Source: Aculops lycopersici (taxonomy: Eukaryota > Arthropoda > Arachnida > Trombidiformes > Eriophyidae). From it: a DNA stretch of 64,000 bases. The notes below the pieces were generated by a model that ran no database searches, had not been told where the DNA came from, and saw only the letters and a list, made by a program, of their open reading frames with translations. Made by a program: the position numbers and the translations under genes. Position 1 is the first letter of the stretch. Each line of letters opens with the position of its first letter. Below, piece after piece: positions 49,788 through 60,815 of the stretch. Location of the stretch: NCBI GenBank assembly GCA_015350385.1, contig WNKI01000005.1, positions 634,266-698,265 on the forward strand, read 5' to 3'.

Positions 49788-51608
49788 ATGGCTAACAATC
49801 TAGATGATATCTTCAAGATTATCCACTCATTACCCGCTATTCATCACTCGATTGCGATCTCAACTAGAACTCCAACTGCAGGCTACCCCCAGAAGACCAA
49901 GTATATGCCAGATTATGGTGGAGTATTAGATATTCCTCATAGCAATCTGAAAAATTATGCCTTAGCCACAAAACTGCCATTCAAACCAAAGCCAGATCTA
50001 ACGATAATCTCCCTTGAGGGTGCACAAGAACGCTCAGACCCAAGTAGCAAGTGTATGATAGCTAGTCAATATCTTGAATCCGGTGAAGATGATTCATTTT
50101 CAGTTATAAGTACCTCAGGTGATCGTCTCTCTTTCGACTATGTGTTTAGGCAGAAAGATAGCGACAATATTGAAATCTACAACCAGTATGTAGCTAAATC
50201 GTATGGCTACCTAGATTACAATGATTCCATCACTTGTCTCAAGCATTCGGAAGCAACGCCAGATTCTCTTATTGTTGTAAATGAGCATTGCGTCAAAACA
50301 TATAACCTAACAAGAGATTTTGCCATCGAACAACATTTCAATGATCTAAGTTCTCCAATCGAACAGGGCCCCGCAGACTTTCAGTCTAGTACCAAAGAGA
50401 GAAAAGGATTGTATATTAAAGATGCCTGCCTAAATCATTTCAACGGAGCGATACTATCAGTGGCCAGTGATAATGTGGCTCAGCGGATTGTTAAAGTATT
50501 TGATATCAATCGAAGTAACTCGAGAAAACCGATTGGAACCATCAAGTTCGAATCTTTAGAGAAAGATCATCATGCAGATGCTCTTAGCTCACTAGATCAA
50601 GTTGGTGAATCGAATAGATCTTCCCGGACTAGTCAAAGTATTGGCACAGCCACCAGGACATTCGTACCAATGAGACCCACAGTTTATGGCATACAACAAC
50701 TCGATTGTATTCCCTCGCATCTAGTCAACATGATTATTACAACTGCCTTCCAAATTGCTTTGATTGACCCAAGGATAGATAGTCCTGCTCAAGTTTTTGT
50801 CGAGAAAACAAAACTAGATTCCTTTTATCCAACAGAGCTACTAAGACGTACCATATACAGTCAGAGAAACCCATATCAGTTCTATTCTCTATCAAACATT
50901 CATCTTCGAGTGTTCGACACTAGATTTCCCACATTTCCCATGAATCAAACTAACCACATGTTAGAATCCGAACTGTACGATTTCCTCGAGATGAAATTAA
51001 TAACTTACAAGAATGAGAACCTCGAGACATTATGTTGTTCCGCGAAGGGTGATTTAGCCTTTGTGAGTTTTGATCAGACCCAAGGGCTAAGGTCACTAGT
51101 GAACCCTGAGAGTGCTCATTTACCTTATCACTGTAGAGACCCCACTAGCAAATGGCGACGCGGTTCTCTCAATCTGGGAGGTCTATCAGTTCTTTCGGGC
51201 GAGCATATCATTAGTCCGGATCCAGAATGGATCTTCTCCGTTCTACACCACACTATGAATGGATTATGTCTCAGAGACTTTAAGGTACCTGCAGATGATG
51301 ACACCGATATGTCGAGCGCGAGGCCAGAGAGCCAAGCTGTAAGCTTGTTGAACGAACCCCTCCAGTTCCAGCCTTTTGTTGTTGATGATAGTGGTAGCGC
51401 TAGCTGTCAGGGTGGTGCCGAAGTTCACTATCCCGAGGAAAGAATGAGATTAGATAGAGTTGATGAAGTCGGAGTCGAAATCACGGATAGTAATACGATC
51501 AACATACTGGACGGCGAATCCATGATTGGATTTGAGGATAGATTTACCTCTAAGAGAGCTATAGAAAGATTTGACAAGATGCAAAAGAGACTCAGGAATC
51601 AAGCATAA
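49788..51608 (+). CDS. Beta-propeller-like protein, possible TAF1C
   Basis: A 606-residue protein without a signal peptide or membrane segment. It has alternating short hydrophobic stretches of beta-propeller type, for example QFYSLSNIHLRVFDTRFPTF near residue 370, ALIDPRIDSPAQVF near residue 325 and LCCSAKGDLAFVSFD near residue 410. The LRVFDTR.P..P block resembles a WD-type strand used in TAF1C, the SL1 subunit of the RNA polymerase I pre-initiation complex, but similarity is too weak to be sure. The C-terminal 120 residues are acidic and polar. Continuous ORF and convergent placement 95 bp from the Fcf2 gene, itself a ribosome-biogenesis factor, are compatible with that idea but do not prove it. 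Confidence 0.55.
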   Translation: MANNLDDIFKIIHSLPAIHHSIAISTRTPTAGYPQKTKYMPDYGGVLDIPHSNLKNYALATKLPFKPKPDLTIISLEGAQERSDPSSKCMIASQYLESGEDDSFSVISTSGDRLSFDYVFRQKDSDNIEIYNQYVAKSYGYLDYNDSITCLKHSEATPDSLIVVNEHCVKTYNLTRDFAIEQHFNDLSSPIEQGPADFQSSTKERKGLYIKDACLNHFNGAILSVASDNVAQRIVKVFDINRSNSRKPIGTIKFESLEKDHHADALSSLDQVGESNRSSRTSQSIGTATRTFVPMRPTVYGIQQLDCIPSHLVNMIITTAFQIALIDPRIDSPAQVFVEKTKLDSFYPTELLRRTIYSQRNPYQFYSLSNIHLRVFDTRFPTFPMNQTNHMLESELYDFLEMKLITYKNENLETLCCSAKGDLAFVSFDQTQGLRSLVNPESAHLPYHCRDPTSKWRRGSLNLGGLSVLSGEHIISPDPEWIFSVLHHTMNGLCLRDFKVPADDDTDMSSARPESQAVSLLNEPLQFQPFVVDDSGSASCQGGAEVHYPEERMRLDRVDEVGVEITDSNTINILDGESMIGFEDRFTSKRAIERFDKMQKRLRNQA

Positions 51609-51702
51609 AAAAGATCTCACGGTTGCGGTCTGGATAGATGTTTTTGCGAACATTCAACTAATCAGACAGTATAAATAATTTAATGTAAAAAAATCAACAA
51701 AA

Positions 51703-52251
51703 CTATTCGGCTTTCTTTGCCCTCTTCTTACCTCTCATTAGTTTCCTTCGTTCAGCCAGAGCCTTCTCCTTATTCTTGATAGCGTTTGTTGCTCTCTGGC
51801 GGACGTATCTTTGTTTTACTTTCTGTTTGAATTCAGCATCTGCAATGAGCTCGTCAACAATTGTTTGTTTCCTTTCCTTCCTGGTGGCTCTGCCCGAATA
51901 ATATTCCATCGGATGCTCAATCACAGTACCAACTTGGAAATGTTTCGATATATTATCAGTTGCTTTCTTCTTGTAAAACTTTCCTGGCTCTAGAGTCTCT
52001 CGCAATTTGAGTGCATCGAGTGTCAATTTATCCTCGACTTCCAAATCTTTGGCAGGTAAATCGAACCATTTGGCACCGGCAGTTGCCTCTCTTCTTTTTT
52101 GAGCCTGCTTCCTCCTTTCACCTCTACTTGGGGCGTCCTTTTTGACTGGTTCCAATTTTGACTCTTTCTGAAAAATCGAGTTAACAATGCGCTTCGGTCT
52201 GACATCAATCTCTTGAGTTAGCTCGTTGATGAGCCTGTCTAAAGTTTCCAT
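51703..52251 (-). CDS. DNTTIP2: Fcf2/DNTTIP2 pre-rRNA processing factor
   Basis: A 182-residue nucleolar protein consisting mainly of the Fcf2 domain: KWFDLPAKDLEVEDKLTLDA near residue 60, then LRETLEPGKFYKK, SKHFQVGTVIEHPMEYYSG, RKERKQTIVDELIADAEF and a Lys/Arg-rich tail. Fcf2 acts in early 18S rRNA maturation in the small-subunit processome; in vertebrates the domain is the C-terminus of the longer DNTTIP2. The short form here resembles yeast Fcf2 in length (about 217). The ATG at 52251 was preferred; the frame continues four codons upstream without an ATG. It ends 95 bp from the convergent gene at 49788-51608. Confidence 0.87.
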   Translation of the reverse strand: METLDRLINELTQEIDVRPKRIVNSIFQKESKLEPVKKDAPSRGERRKQAQKRREATAGAKWFDLPAKDLEVEDKLTLDALKLRETLEPGKFYKKKATDNISKHFQVGTVIEHPMEYYSGRATRKERKQTIVDELIADAEFKQKVKQRYVRQRATNAIKNKEKALAERRKLMRGKKRAKKAE

Positions 52252-52263
52252 AGTGATATTCAA

Positions 52264-53428
52264 GTTTAATAGATCGATATCGCACTTATTGTATCGAGGG
52301 AATCTTTGTTTTAGCTTGATATAATTTTATCACCAAAATCGGACTGCGGCAGTTTCCTCGTGCGGCTTGTTGACTACAGTGGCAGAATATATTATGTGAA
52401 ATCTTCGCGCAAGTCCGTCACAAAACTTGATATGGTTTTACACGCGTGTTAGGCAGGGAAATTGTCTTAATTTTTGCGACCTTCTCTCCTGAGACAATAT
52501 TTTCTCATTGAATTCCTTAGACTCCTACACTATTTCATAATTAGCGCCTAGATGCTCATTCAGTTCGCAAATTAAAAGCCACCGAGTGTACCGTTGGGCG
52601 ACGGGTCGAAGTTTGCAAATTAGATTTTACGACATGCTGTTTTTTCCCCTTTCGCTTTCTGGTCTCCCCCACCGCGGCTAGCGAGAGAACCACGAAGCGC
52701 CGCCGCCGCCATCGCGTTTGTGTGAAAAGTGCAGAGTCTGTGGCATCAGAAGCAGCAACTACACGGCGTTGGCAGCGACAACAACAACAACAAAACTGTT
52801 AGGCTAACAACGCAAGCAAATTGGAGTTGAATTTTCTACGCGGCAGCAAATGCAGCGTCGGTGGCAACGAGAACCGTGGCAGCAAGTGCAGCGGCGCCGC
52901 ACACTGACCGAGCAGCGGAGGCAAAAGTAGAAGCAGAGACGACGACGAGGGAGAGAGGGAGAGAGAAACAGAGAGAGAGACAGAGACAGAGCAAACAAGC
53001 GGCAGCAAGCTTCTCTCTTGCCTTCGTCTCTGTTGTTGTTGTTGTTGCTTTCCTCTGGGCCTCAGGCTCAGTTAGTACCACGGCCTTTACATAACAGAAC
53101 TTTTCTCCCCTCGCCTTGTTTACACTAGACTGTGGCACCACTTTGCTTGAACCAAAACAGAGTATAGATCACTTGATTTCGTCACATAGACAACTAGGCT
53201 AGACCAAACCAGAAGAGACTAGAGGCAACGAACCCGCTAAACTAAAACAATTGCACGGGGAGGGAGAGGGACGACTACTTAATGGAATGGTGTAAGCGAG
53301 AGTCAAGATTGAATCAGAATCTAGACTCAAACTCGAAAAGTAAGGAACATTATATAATATAAGAGAAGAAGTAGGCTCATCAGAACCTAAAGAAGGAAGA
53401 TTGCAAAAAATCAGATCGCATCATAAGA
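52264..53428. other. Upstream region of Yippee and Fcf2 genes
   Basis: About 1.17 kb between outward-reading genes. The right part is low-complexity, with CAG/CAA triplets near 52740-52930 and GA-rich sequence at about 52945-52992, probably Yippee 5' UTR and promoter. The overlapping frames in it are artefacts of the repeats. Confidence 0.5.
52945..52992. repeat. Imperfect GA-rich simple repeat
   Basis: GAGAGAGGGAGAGAG-type sequence with CAGAGA interruptions, upstream of the Yippee-like gene. Confidence 0.8.
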
Positions 53429-54316
53429 ATGGCACCATTGGCAGGAAACCAAAATCACTCAAATTCGATGGGATCTGGCCCCTCGTCGTCATCATCCGCA
53501 AACAAGGACAGCAAAACAAGTGTCCAGGCGCCAGTTCAAGAGTATCTAACCAATCGCAAGAGTTACTATAGTTGCATCTATTGTCGCACACACCTAGCTG
53601 ACCACGACCATCTAGTCTCGCGCTCGTTCCAGGGGAACCATGGGCGAGCCTATCTCTTCGAGGCGGTGGTCAATGTTACCTGCGGCCCAGCTGTTCAGCG
53701 AGAACTTAACACGGGCTCCCACGCAGTGGCCGATATTTTTTGCACCAGTTGCGAGACCACTTTGGGCTGGAAATACGAAAAGGCGTATGTTGAGACGCAG
53801 AAGTACAAGGAGGGCAAGTATATAATAGAGCTAGCTAACGTGGTTCGCGAGAATCGCCATCTGGAGTTGGACAAGAGCCAGATGTTGTTGGGTGTTGGTG
53901 GCAGCAAGAGCCGATCGTCCGTTAGAAGCTTTCAACAAAAACAACGGCACCCACCATCCAACTCAAACTCAATGTCACCCTCCTCGCCAAATTGCCTTTC
54001 ATCCGAGGATGCCGACGATGACGAGGATGACAACCAAAACCAGATTAATAATTTGGAGCGCAACCAGAACCAAAATTTAAACCTAAATCAAAACCAAAAT
54101 GATAACCTGGAGGATGAAGATGAGGAATTGCTCTTCCCCTTCTATGATGACCTATACGTCGATAGGTCCAGCTACTCGTCTAGTTACTTCTCGTTGGGCC
54201 AAAGGAACCGATTGCGCCGCTCGGTTTATCAGGACTCGTCGCCCTACGATTGGAAGTATTACACCGCCTCACCAAGTTCATCGTCTTCCTTATCTGCGTC
54301 GTTTTGCGTGCCATGA
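53429..54316 (+). CDS. YPEL: Yippee-like zinc-binding protein with extensions
   Basis: A 295-residue protein with one Yippee domain (about residues 36-130). It matches the YPEL1-4 type: YSCIYCRTHLADHDHLVS, SFQGNHGRAYLF, VNVTCGP, SHAVADIFCTSCETTLGWKY and YKEGKYIIELA. The zinc ligands are C49, C52, C105 and C108, a CxxC-52-CxxC spacing typical of this group. YPEL proteins of this type are normally about 120 residues. Here a Ser/Asn-rich N-terminal 35 residues and a long tail (about residues 135-295) of Ser, acidic and Asn/Gln repeats (NQNQNLNLNQNQN) are added. AATAAA at 54695-54700. Single exon. Confidence 0.88.
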   Translation: MAPLAGNQNHSNSMGSGPSSSSSANKDSKTSVQAPVQEYLTNRKSYYSCIYCRTHLADHDHLVSRSFQGNHGRAYLFEAVVNVTCGPAVQRELNTGSHAVADIFCTSCETTLGWKYEKAYVETQKYKEGKYIIELANVVRENRHLELDKSQMLLGVGGSKSRSSVRSFQQKQRHPPSNSNSMSPSSPNCLSSEDADDDEDDNQNQINNLERNQNQNLNLNQNQNDNLEDEDEELLFPFYDDLYVDRSSYSSSYFSLGQRNRLRRSVYQDSSPYDWKYYTASPSSSSSLSASFCVP

Positions 54317-55205
54317 TCTTACCAGGGAGGGGGAAGACCTTCACCAAAAAATAATTGCGACAATATCTAATGGTCAACAGACACTCGCAGATTTAACTCT
54401 ACCGACTACATCGGCTAAATGTCTGACTGGCCGAACAAACAATAATTCCTTTTCCTTGTTATATAATCAATATAAAAGCACGACATCACGACTAATGCGC
54501 CCAGAGTTTTTCTATATCTATCTAATTTCTTTTACATTGTTGGAGCCCGCCCATTTGAACTCGAAATTCTCTCGACTATTCGTCGTCAAACCAATCGTAC
54601 AACCGCGTGCAAATATGTCTCGCATTCTTACAAGGCTCGCTTTCTACGTGATACCCACGATCGAGCGAACAATTGCACGATCGTACACGCACACAATAAA
54701 GTTCACTCCCCTGTCCCACTCCGCCTTTGGGCTTCAGCGATGAGAGCTCATAGCCTAGCGAGTTTAATCTAGCGAATTTTTCCTCACGTCGCTCCGTCTC
54801 TCCATCACATGACACAATGAGACGAACTTCATGTCGAGATGCAATTTGGCCCCTAGGTGTAGGGGAAAACTTTTCAGATGTTGATATAAATATTACTGTT
54901 AAATATAAAACCAATGCGATCATCTGGCAAGTGCACCGACAATATTAGCTCTGAATTCATACCATTCAATTATTATGAAGTTAACCCAAGAACCCAAAAG
55001 AGGACGAACGCATTTACTCCTATCATCCTAGAGATAATACAATCCTGACTTCTAAGTAAAATGTAATCTATCTGTCAAAGGTGTTACCTGATACCTCTAA
55101 AGTGATGTGATTTCTAGTCTCTCATTGAACAATAACAATAATATTATATATGCAGAAATCAGTATTTACGGCAATCATCGCAAAAACAACTCAAAATTTA
55201 CCATC
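54317..55205. other. Intergenic Yippee/TMEM94
   Basis: About 890 bp: Yippee 3' UTR up to a poly(A) signal at 54695-54700, then the TMEM94 promoter and 5' UTR. Reading frames overlapping the Yippee 3' end are not supported. Confidence 0.5.
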
Positions 55206-58200
55206 ATGTCACCAAATAGAGATGACACCAAAGACAAAGTACGGACGGGAATCGAACGACCTGAAGATCAAGGCTTCGGGTCAACCTCGTCCTCCTCTTC
55301 ATCCTCATCATCGAGTTCTTCAGATGGCGAGTTCATCGGAAACTTGAAACCAAAGGTGGCGATAGAAAAAGCAAATTGTCAAGCTCTTTCAACTGAAGAG
55401 GCTTTAATCAAACTATACGAGGACATCAATGTGGAGGTTGAACTTATGAGAGGAGAATTCTCCAAAAGAGAAACAATGTATTGGCTTAAAAAGTCAATAT
55501 CTTTCAAGTCTGAACTCTCCAAGATGCGCTGGCCTAGTGTACTATTTATGGCGGTCCATGTTATAGCCCATTTTGTAGTAGGCTTTGCCCTTGAGATTGA
55601 AAATCTAGCCATAGCTTGGGTAGGAGTTCAAGGATTTATATTGCTCAGTTTGCTTTTGATGAATCTAGCCGTGAATCTATGGGATACAAGACTTAGATTT
55701 AAGGAGTTACTAATGAGATCCGAACAAATACTGTCACTGATCAAGAATTGTTCGCAGGATAAACATTTAATCAAGCAATGGAAACAATATTGCTGGAACT
55801 CAGCCGATGCTAGGAATCTATTCATTCCTAAGTCGCCTTGTGTCAATCAGACTTTAACATATAGAGATGATTCCTGCTTGAACCTGCCAGATTTTCTTCT
55901 GGTCAAGGGTGACATAATTCATCTTTTTCCTGGAGAACGAGCACCTGGCGACTGTATCAGCCTCAAGACAATAGATGAATTCCATAAGACCACTCTCGGC
56001 GAGAGAAGCAAAATCTCTTTATCTGAAAACCAAATCTTTCATACAACGCAACTGTATCGAAGGACAAAGGATCAAGCCCAGAACAATTCGAACTTGAGAC
56101 TTGGTAGACCTGATGATATAGAATCAGCCATGATTCATGCGCGACTGAAGAAATCTAATAAGGGGACTGATTTTCTCATGCTATCTACTCCCTACATCAT
56201 GTCACTTCGGATGTCGCTGCAAAGGTCTCACAAGAGACCGGTAAACTCGGTGGAAAAAGAATGCTTCATTGTTTCTAGAAAGTATTTCGAAACGATTGTG
56301 ATACCTCTAGTCTTTTTATTATCAACAATTGTTACTGCAATTCATTACGGATACCTAGATTTGACTGACAGCGACCAAAAAATCAAGACAATATCAATCG
56401 CTCACCTACTTCTCCGGCCATCCTTAACCATTATGCCGTTTTTACCTTGGATGTTCCCGTGTTTTTGGTTAGCTGTCAACGCTTATGGAAGTGCACGACT
56501 TCTTTGCTGCGCTGAGTCTCAGGTCAAGAAAGCCAAAGAGAAGGCAGCAAACAATGATTTAAACAACCCCTCTCAAGCTAGCGCTCCGTCCAAGTTTGAG
56601 AATCTTCTAGCTACTCCAACAGCCGCAGGTAGCTCTGAAAATAAGCATGAAGAAGACGATCTAAATGATCTCAGAGTCAATGTTCGATTCAGCTCCATAT
56701 TTGTCGTTTTCATAGATCTTATTAGAGGTAAAGGCGGCTATGTATGGCGATCATCGAGTTTATTGCAAGTCCTTGGTTGCCTGACATCATTCTGCTGCAT
56801 TGATAAAGTTGGTATACTGTCTTGGTCGAATCCGACACCAGAAAAGGTATTTCTTCTTGCCAAGTCGGAGGTTGACAATGAAGAGAGTAAATTTCTGGCC
56901 CCGCCAACTCATCATGATATTTCGGATGATACCAGCTCACAGAATCACATAGACTCCAGCAACCAGCCAACATTACTGTCGAATGAAAGCGAGAACCTCA
57001 AAACTCAGATAGGAAACTTCGCGAGTAGTTTGTTCAACGGCGACAAGCATTCGACACATAAGTCCAATATGCAACTGAGACATCTTAATTCCAATCAACC
57101 GACGGCCGAGGTGTTAGATGTTTCGCAAACATTCAACTTTTACCGGGGCACTAATCTCGACTTGATTGGCCCACAACAGCATGCTAAACTCCAATTTGAT
57201 GACTTGAGCTGGAGAAAATATATTGATAATCTTAAGCCTTTAGGTTTAGCCATTATGCTAAATAACTGTTGTGAGGAGTCATTCGGTGATTACTTCCGAT
57301 TCTACAAGCACATCTGTTACGAATCTATCTTGAGATGTAACTTAACGCCTGTTGTAAAGCGTCGCTGTATTTGCGCATTATCTAATTCGATAGGATTCTC
57401 CAAGGATGCGGTCAAAGATTACAAGTACGTTAGTCAGGTTGGACTTTACAAGTTGATTGACTCCACCGATCTAAGGAAGGAAAAACTGATGGCTAATCTA
57501 GACAGTACAACTCGCCTGAAGCTGCCCTTTCCTAATGTAGTTTGCAATATACACCAAGATGTCTGCACTGGAGGCTTCCAAGCATTTAGTTATGGCACAG
57601 CCGATGCTATCTTGGATGCATGTATCGAGTATTGGAATGGTAAAGAGTTAGCGCCGCTCGATCATTCTACGCGCAAAAAGATTATGGACTTCTATCATAG
57701 GACAAGTTTGACATCGTATTGTTCTGCATTCGCCTATACTCCTCTGCTGGATACTCATGATTTGGCCGATCGGTACATTGAGCTACCTCCTGACAATCCC
57801 AAATTGGCTAAACCTATGAGAATGTTGAATAACGAGCACCAAGAGGAGCTTCTTCAAAACCAGCTAATTTATCTACCTGGTCATTCACCAGAAAGTGGAG
57901 AAGATACAAATTTAGCCAAGAGAACTCATTTGACAACTGCTGATTACGATGGTGATGAAATGTCACAGGATTCTAGGCAACCCTCGACAAGGTCACGTAA
58001 CACGCCGAGAATCACTAGAAGACATCTATCAATGGATTGTGTTGACACGAATATTGATGCGAATGAGTCAAAGTCCGATAAGAAGAGCAAGCGGTTGGAT
58101 CTAGCTCTAGAGGAGTTAACTGATCAAGTCTTTGTCGGCATGGTTGCGATGCAATATCAGGCTTGTCCAGATTTCGTTGGTCTGGTTGAGCAACTTGAGC

Positions 58201-60815
58201 ATGCTTGCATTAGATTCGTCCATTTTAGTAAGGAAAATGAGCTTCGTAGTAGAGTTTTCTCCGAGAAGATGGGTCTTGAATCTGGTTGGAATTGCCACAT
58301 CTCTCTACAGAGTGACCAAGATCTCGACAATGCTTTGAAGAGCGATGCTGGTTATCGTACACCTGAAAACAAAGTTCCCTGTGATATGAACGCAACCAAA
58401 TCAGACACATTCACCCCGAGTGCTCGAATATCAAGTGTACTTATTGGTGCAAATTGGAACAATGACGACAATGCAACAGGTTGTGGCAACTCAATCTCTT
58501 CAGATGAAAGAACACTGTACTCGTGGAAGAGTTTGCCTTCTTTAGTGATGCAATTAACATCCAAATTGTATGCAGCTCGGACAGATTCACCTAAGGTTGA
58601 CAACAAGCTTGATAAGTCAGGCATCCAATTAGAGACAACAAGCAATATTTTGGACATAGGTGGCAGTGAATTTGGTGATGATAGAGAAGTAGAGGAGATG
58701 GAAGAGAATAATAGGGGGGAAGACTTCGACCCCCTCGCTTTCGACATGTCAAATCGAGCGAAATTACCGAAAGGTATCGAGAATATTAGACCGCATCTTG
58801 AAACAGTTGATAATGTCCCACTTCAAGTTTCCCTTTTCACTGACTGTACACCAGAGTTGACGAAAGAAATGATTGAGATCATGCAGGATTATGGTGAGAT
58901 TGTCTGCGTGATTGGAAGTGCAGCAAGCAAATCAAACACTGCCGTATTCTTGCAAGCAAACGCAAGTATCGCCATTGAGCCATTATTGCCCCAATGTTGT
59001 ACCAACACCGAATGTGACAATGATTTGACGAAGAAAGATCAAAGGGACAAGAAATCATCTAGAAAGCGCCGAAAGAGGAGGAAGAAAAGACATCGTCCAA
59101 ATCCACAGAATGAGATCACAGGTCAAGACTTGGAAGATCAAGAGTTTACAATAATTCGCATGGAACCAAGAGCCAACAATCCGCGTGATCGTTTGGGTAT
59201 CCGATCTCATGAGCTTCAGCCTACAATAAGTGTTTCAAATCGACCAAGTAAGATTGTAAATTCTTCGTCATCCTCGTCATCAACCTCCTCATCACCAACG
59301 TCAAGCTCGATGAATAGCTATAGTGCGAGCGAGTTCAGCGACTCAGCGTCAACAGACGATGAAATGCTCATGTCCGATGACAATTTGATAGGACTAACTG
59401 GTGACCAGGATCACTTTACAAGTCCTTTGGCCAAAGAATTACCAAGTCCTAGCTCGTTGGCTAGCAAATTGGCCAGCTTGCCCTGCTCATACAGTTACAA
59501 TCGACAAGATCCCGTTAACCTCTACGGTTTGATAATGGAGGCAAGGCATTTCACTTTTAAGATGAAGAATGCATTCGTTTGCATGATGTGCTTTGCCCTT
59601 AGTATAAGCTCGGCTCAATTTTTAGCCTCAATACTATTCTTACCTCCAATGCTATCATCTGGTTTAACCATATGGTTAACAATTGTAGTCGTGCCACTGA
59701 TGAGTTTCTCGCTCATGAACACAACTATGGACTCGCAAGTTATGAAAATAGCAGTCGGAAAGAATCTACAACTGAAACCTGAGAACATAACGTTTTTTGT
59801 TATTTGCTATCTAATCAAATTCATACCCTCGATTATCGTGGTGGTTCTCTCATTTGGACTAGTTATAGCGCACTCATGCAAATTGACCGGCTTTGGCTCG
59901 TCTAGTTTAGGACCGTGTTGGATGTTCACCTATGTCAAGCATGGAAATCAAACCTCTCCCGGTAGGAACGACGAGGATTTGCTTTGGTCCTCGCATTTAT
60001 TGACTGCTCAGGTGAGCGCCGCCTTTCTGCTCGTGTTATACTTTGGTAAGTACTAGCCTGGCACCTGCGAGTCGCTGCCAGCGTAACGCTCGCAGTGAAT
60101 ACACGATTTTTCGGCCATTGACTGTATGTCTTTGAGCTCTGCCTGGTGCCATTCGCGTAGCTCGTCTATTTCATCGGATGATGCTACTTCTTTTGCTGAT
60201 TGTATCACCACCTCTCCCACTTGAGTAGCGGTAGACAGTCGTCTGTAGTCAGCCGTCTGAAATTTGGATAAAAAACTCACGAGAATTTTTGGGTATTGAT
60301 TGATGGTTACTTGTGGTTAGATGAAAAAACTGGTACTAGTGATTAGCGATCTTACTCACTAGTTGCACTTGCTAATGAATGGATCATTATTTGATTTAAA
60401 ACAGCCCACAACCATCAATCAAGCTAACATTACATCACCTTCCTCTCTTACTTATCTCAATATTGCTCCATCCTCAGTCGTGATCTCATCTGGTTTCGTT
60501 CATAGATCTCATCTTATGTGGCAGAAGAGTCCAACACAAAATCACTTATGGGTTCTGGTCTCATTAGCACTGGTTATTGGTCAGCTATTTTACAATCACC
60601 TAGTACTCAAGATCAATCTAAACTCCTCTAAGGTTCCATTCGAATTTTTAACCTCATTACCTCTACACATTTGGTTGATATCATTCTCATGGCCGATCCT
60701 GGCGCTCTGTATCAACTCGCTGGTGAAACGGGCTGAAATCAAGGCGACCACTCGCCAGCAACGAAGAGCGCGCTTTGATTTCAACACAAAGCTTGGAATG
60801 AACTCGCCTTTCTAG
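55206..60815 (+). CDS. TMEM94: TMEM94 (P-type ATPase-like), two exons
   Basis: Exons 55206-60045 and 60478-60815 encode 1725 residues of the ER transmembrane protein TMEM94, a P-type-ATPase-like Mg transport factor. The ATG at 55206 is the first in frame; upstream codons lack one. Landmarks are EGD-like LVKGDIIHLFPGERAPGD, the degenerate phosphorylation site CIDKVGILSW near residue 532 (DKTGT in true pumps), LKPLGLAIMLN, EKMGLESGWNCHISL, SNRAKLPKGIENIRPHL, VPLQVSLFTDCTPE and the C-terminal FNTKLGMNSPF. The 432-nt intron (GTAAGT...TCCTCAG, phase 1, CTAAC branch-like site) joins AAFLLVLYF to VVISSGFVHRS inside a membrane segment, as expected from the family. It is longer than human (1356) through acidic/Ser loops. 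AATAAA at 60962-60967. Confidence 0.93.
60053..60387 (-). CDS. Candidate small antisense gene nested in TMEM94 intron
   Basis: On the minus strand an ATG at 60387 opens 28 nt, then a 50-nt candidate intron (60359-60310) with GTGAGTAAG donor, CTAAC branch-like site and CACAAG acceptor, then an exon 60309-60053 ending in TAG. The joined frame encodes 94 residues, with a helical middle (ASSDEIDELREWHQAELKDI) and a CIHC motif near the C-terminus. Without splicing the second exon alone is open for about 85 codons. It lies wholly inside the TMEM94 intron (60046-60477). I do not recognise the protein. Support is from open length and splice signals only. Confidence 0.4.

Noticed and set aside
54099..54743. 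214-codon frame overlapping the Yippee tail
   Set aside because: Alternative frame of the Yippee gene and its 3' UTR; no motif.
60363..60477. Frame before the TMEM94 second exon (reads LHLLMNGSL...)
   Set aside because: A donor at 60012 with acceptor at 60362 would be in phase, but it removes a conserved membrane stretch; the 60046/60477 junction restores the family sequence.
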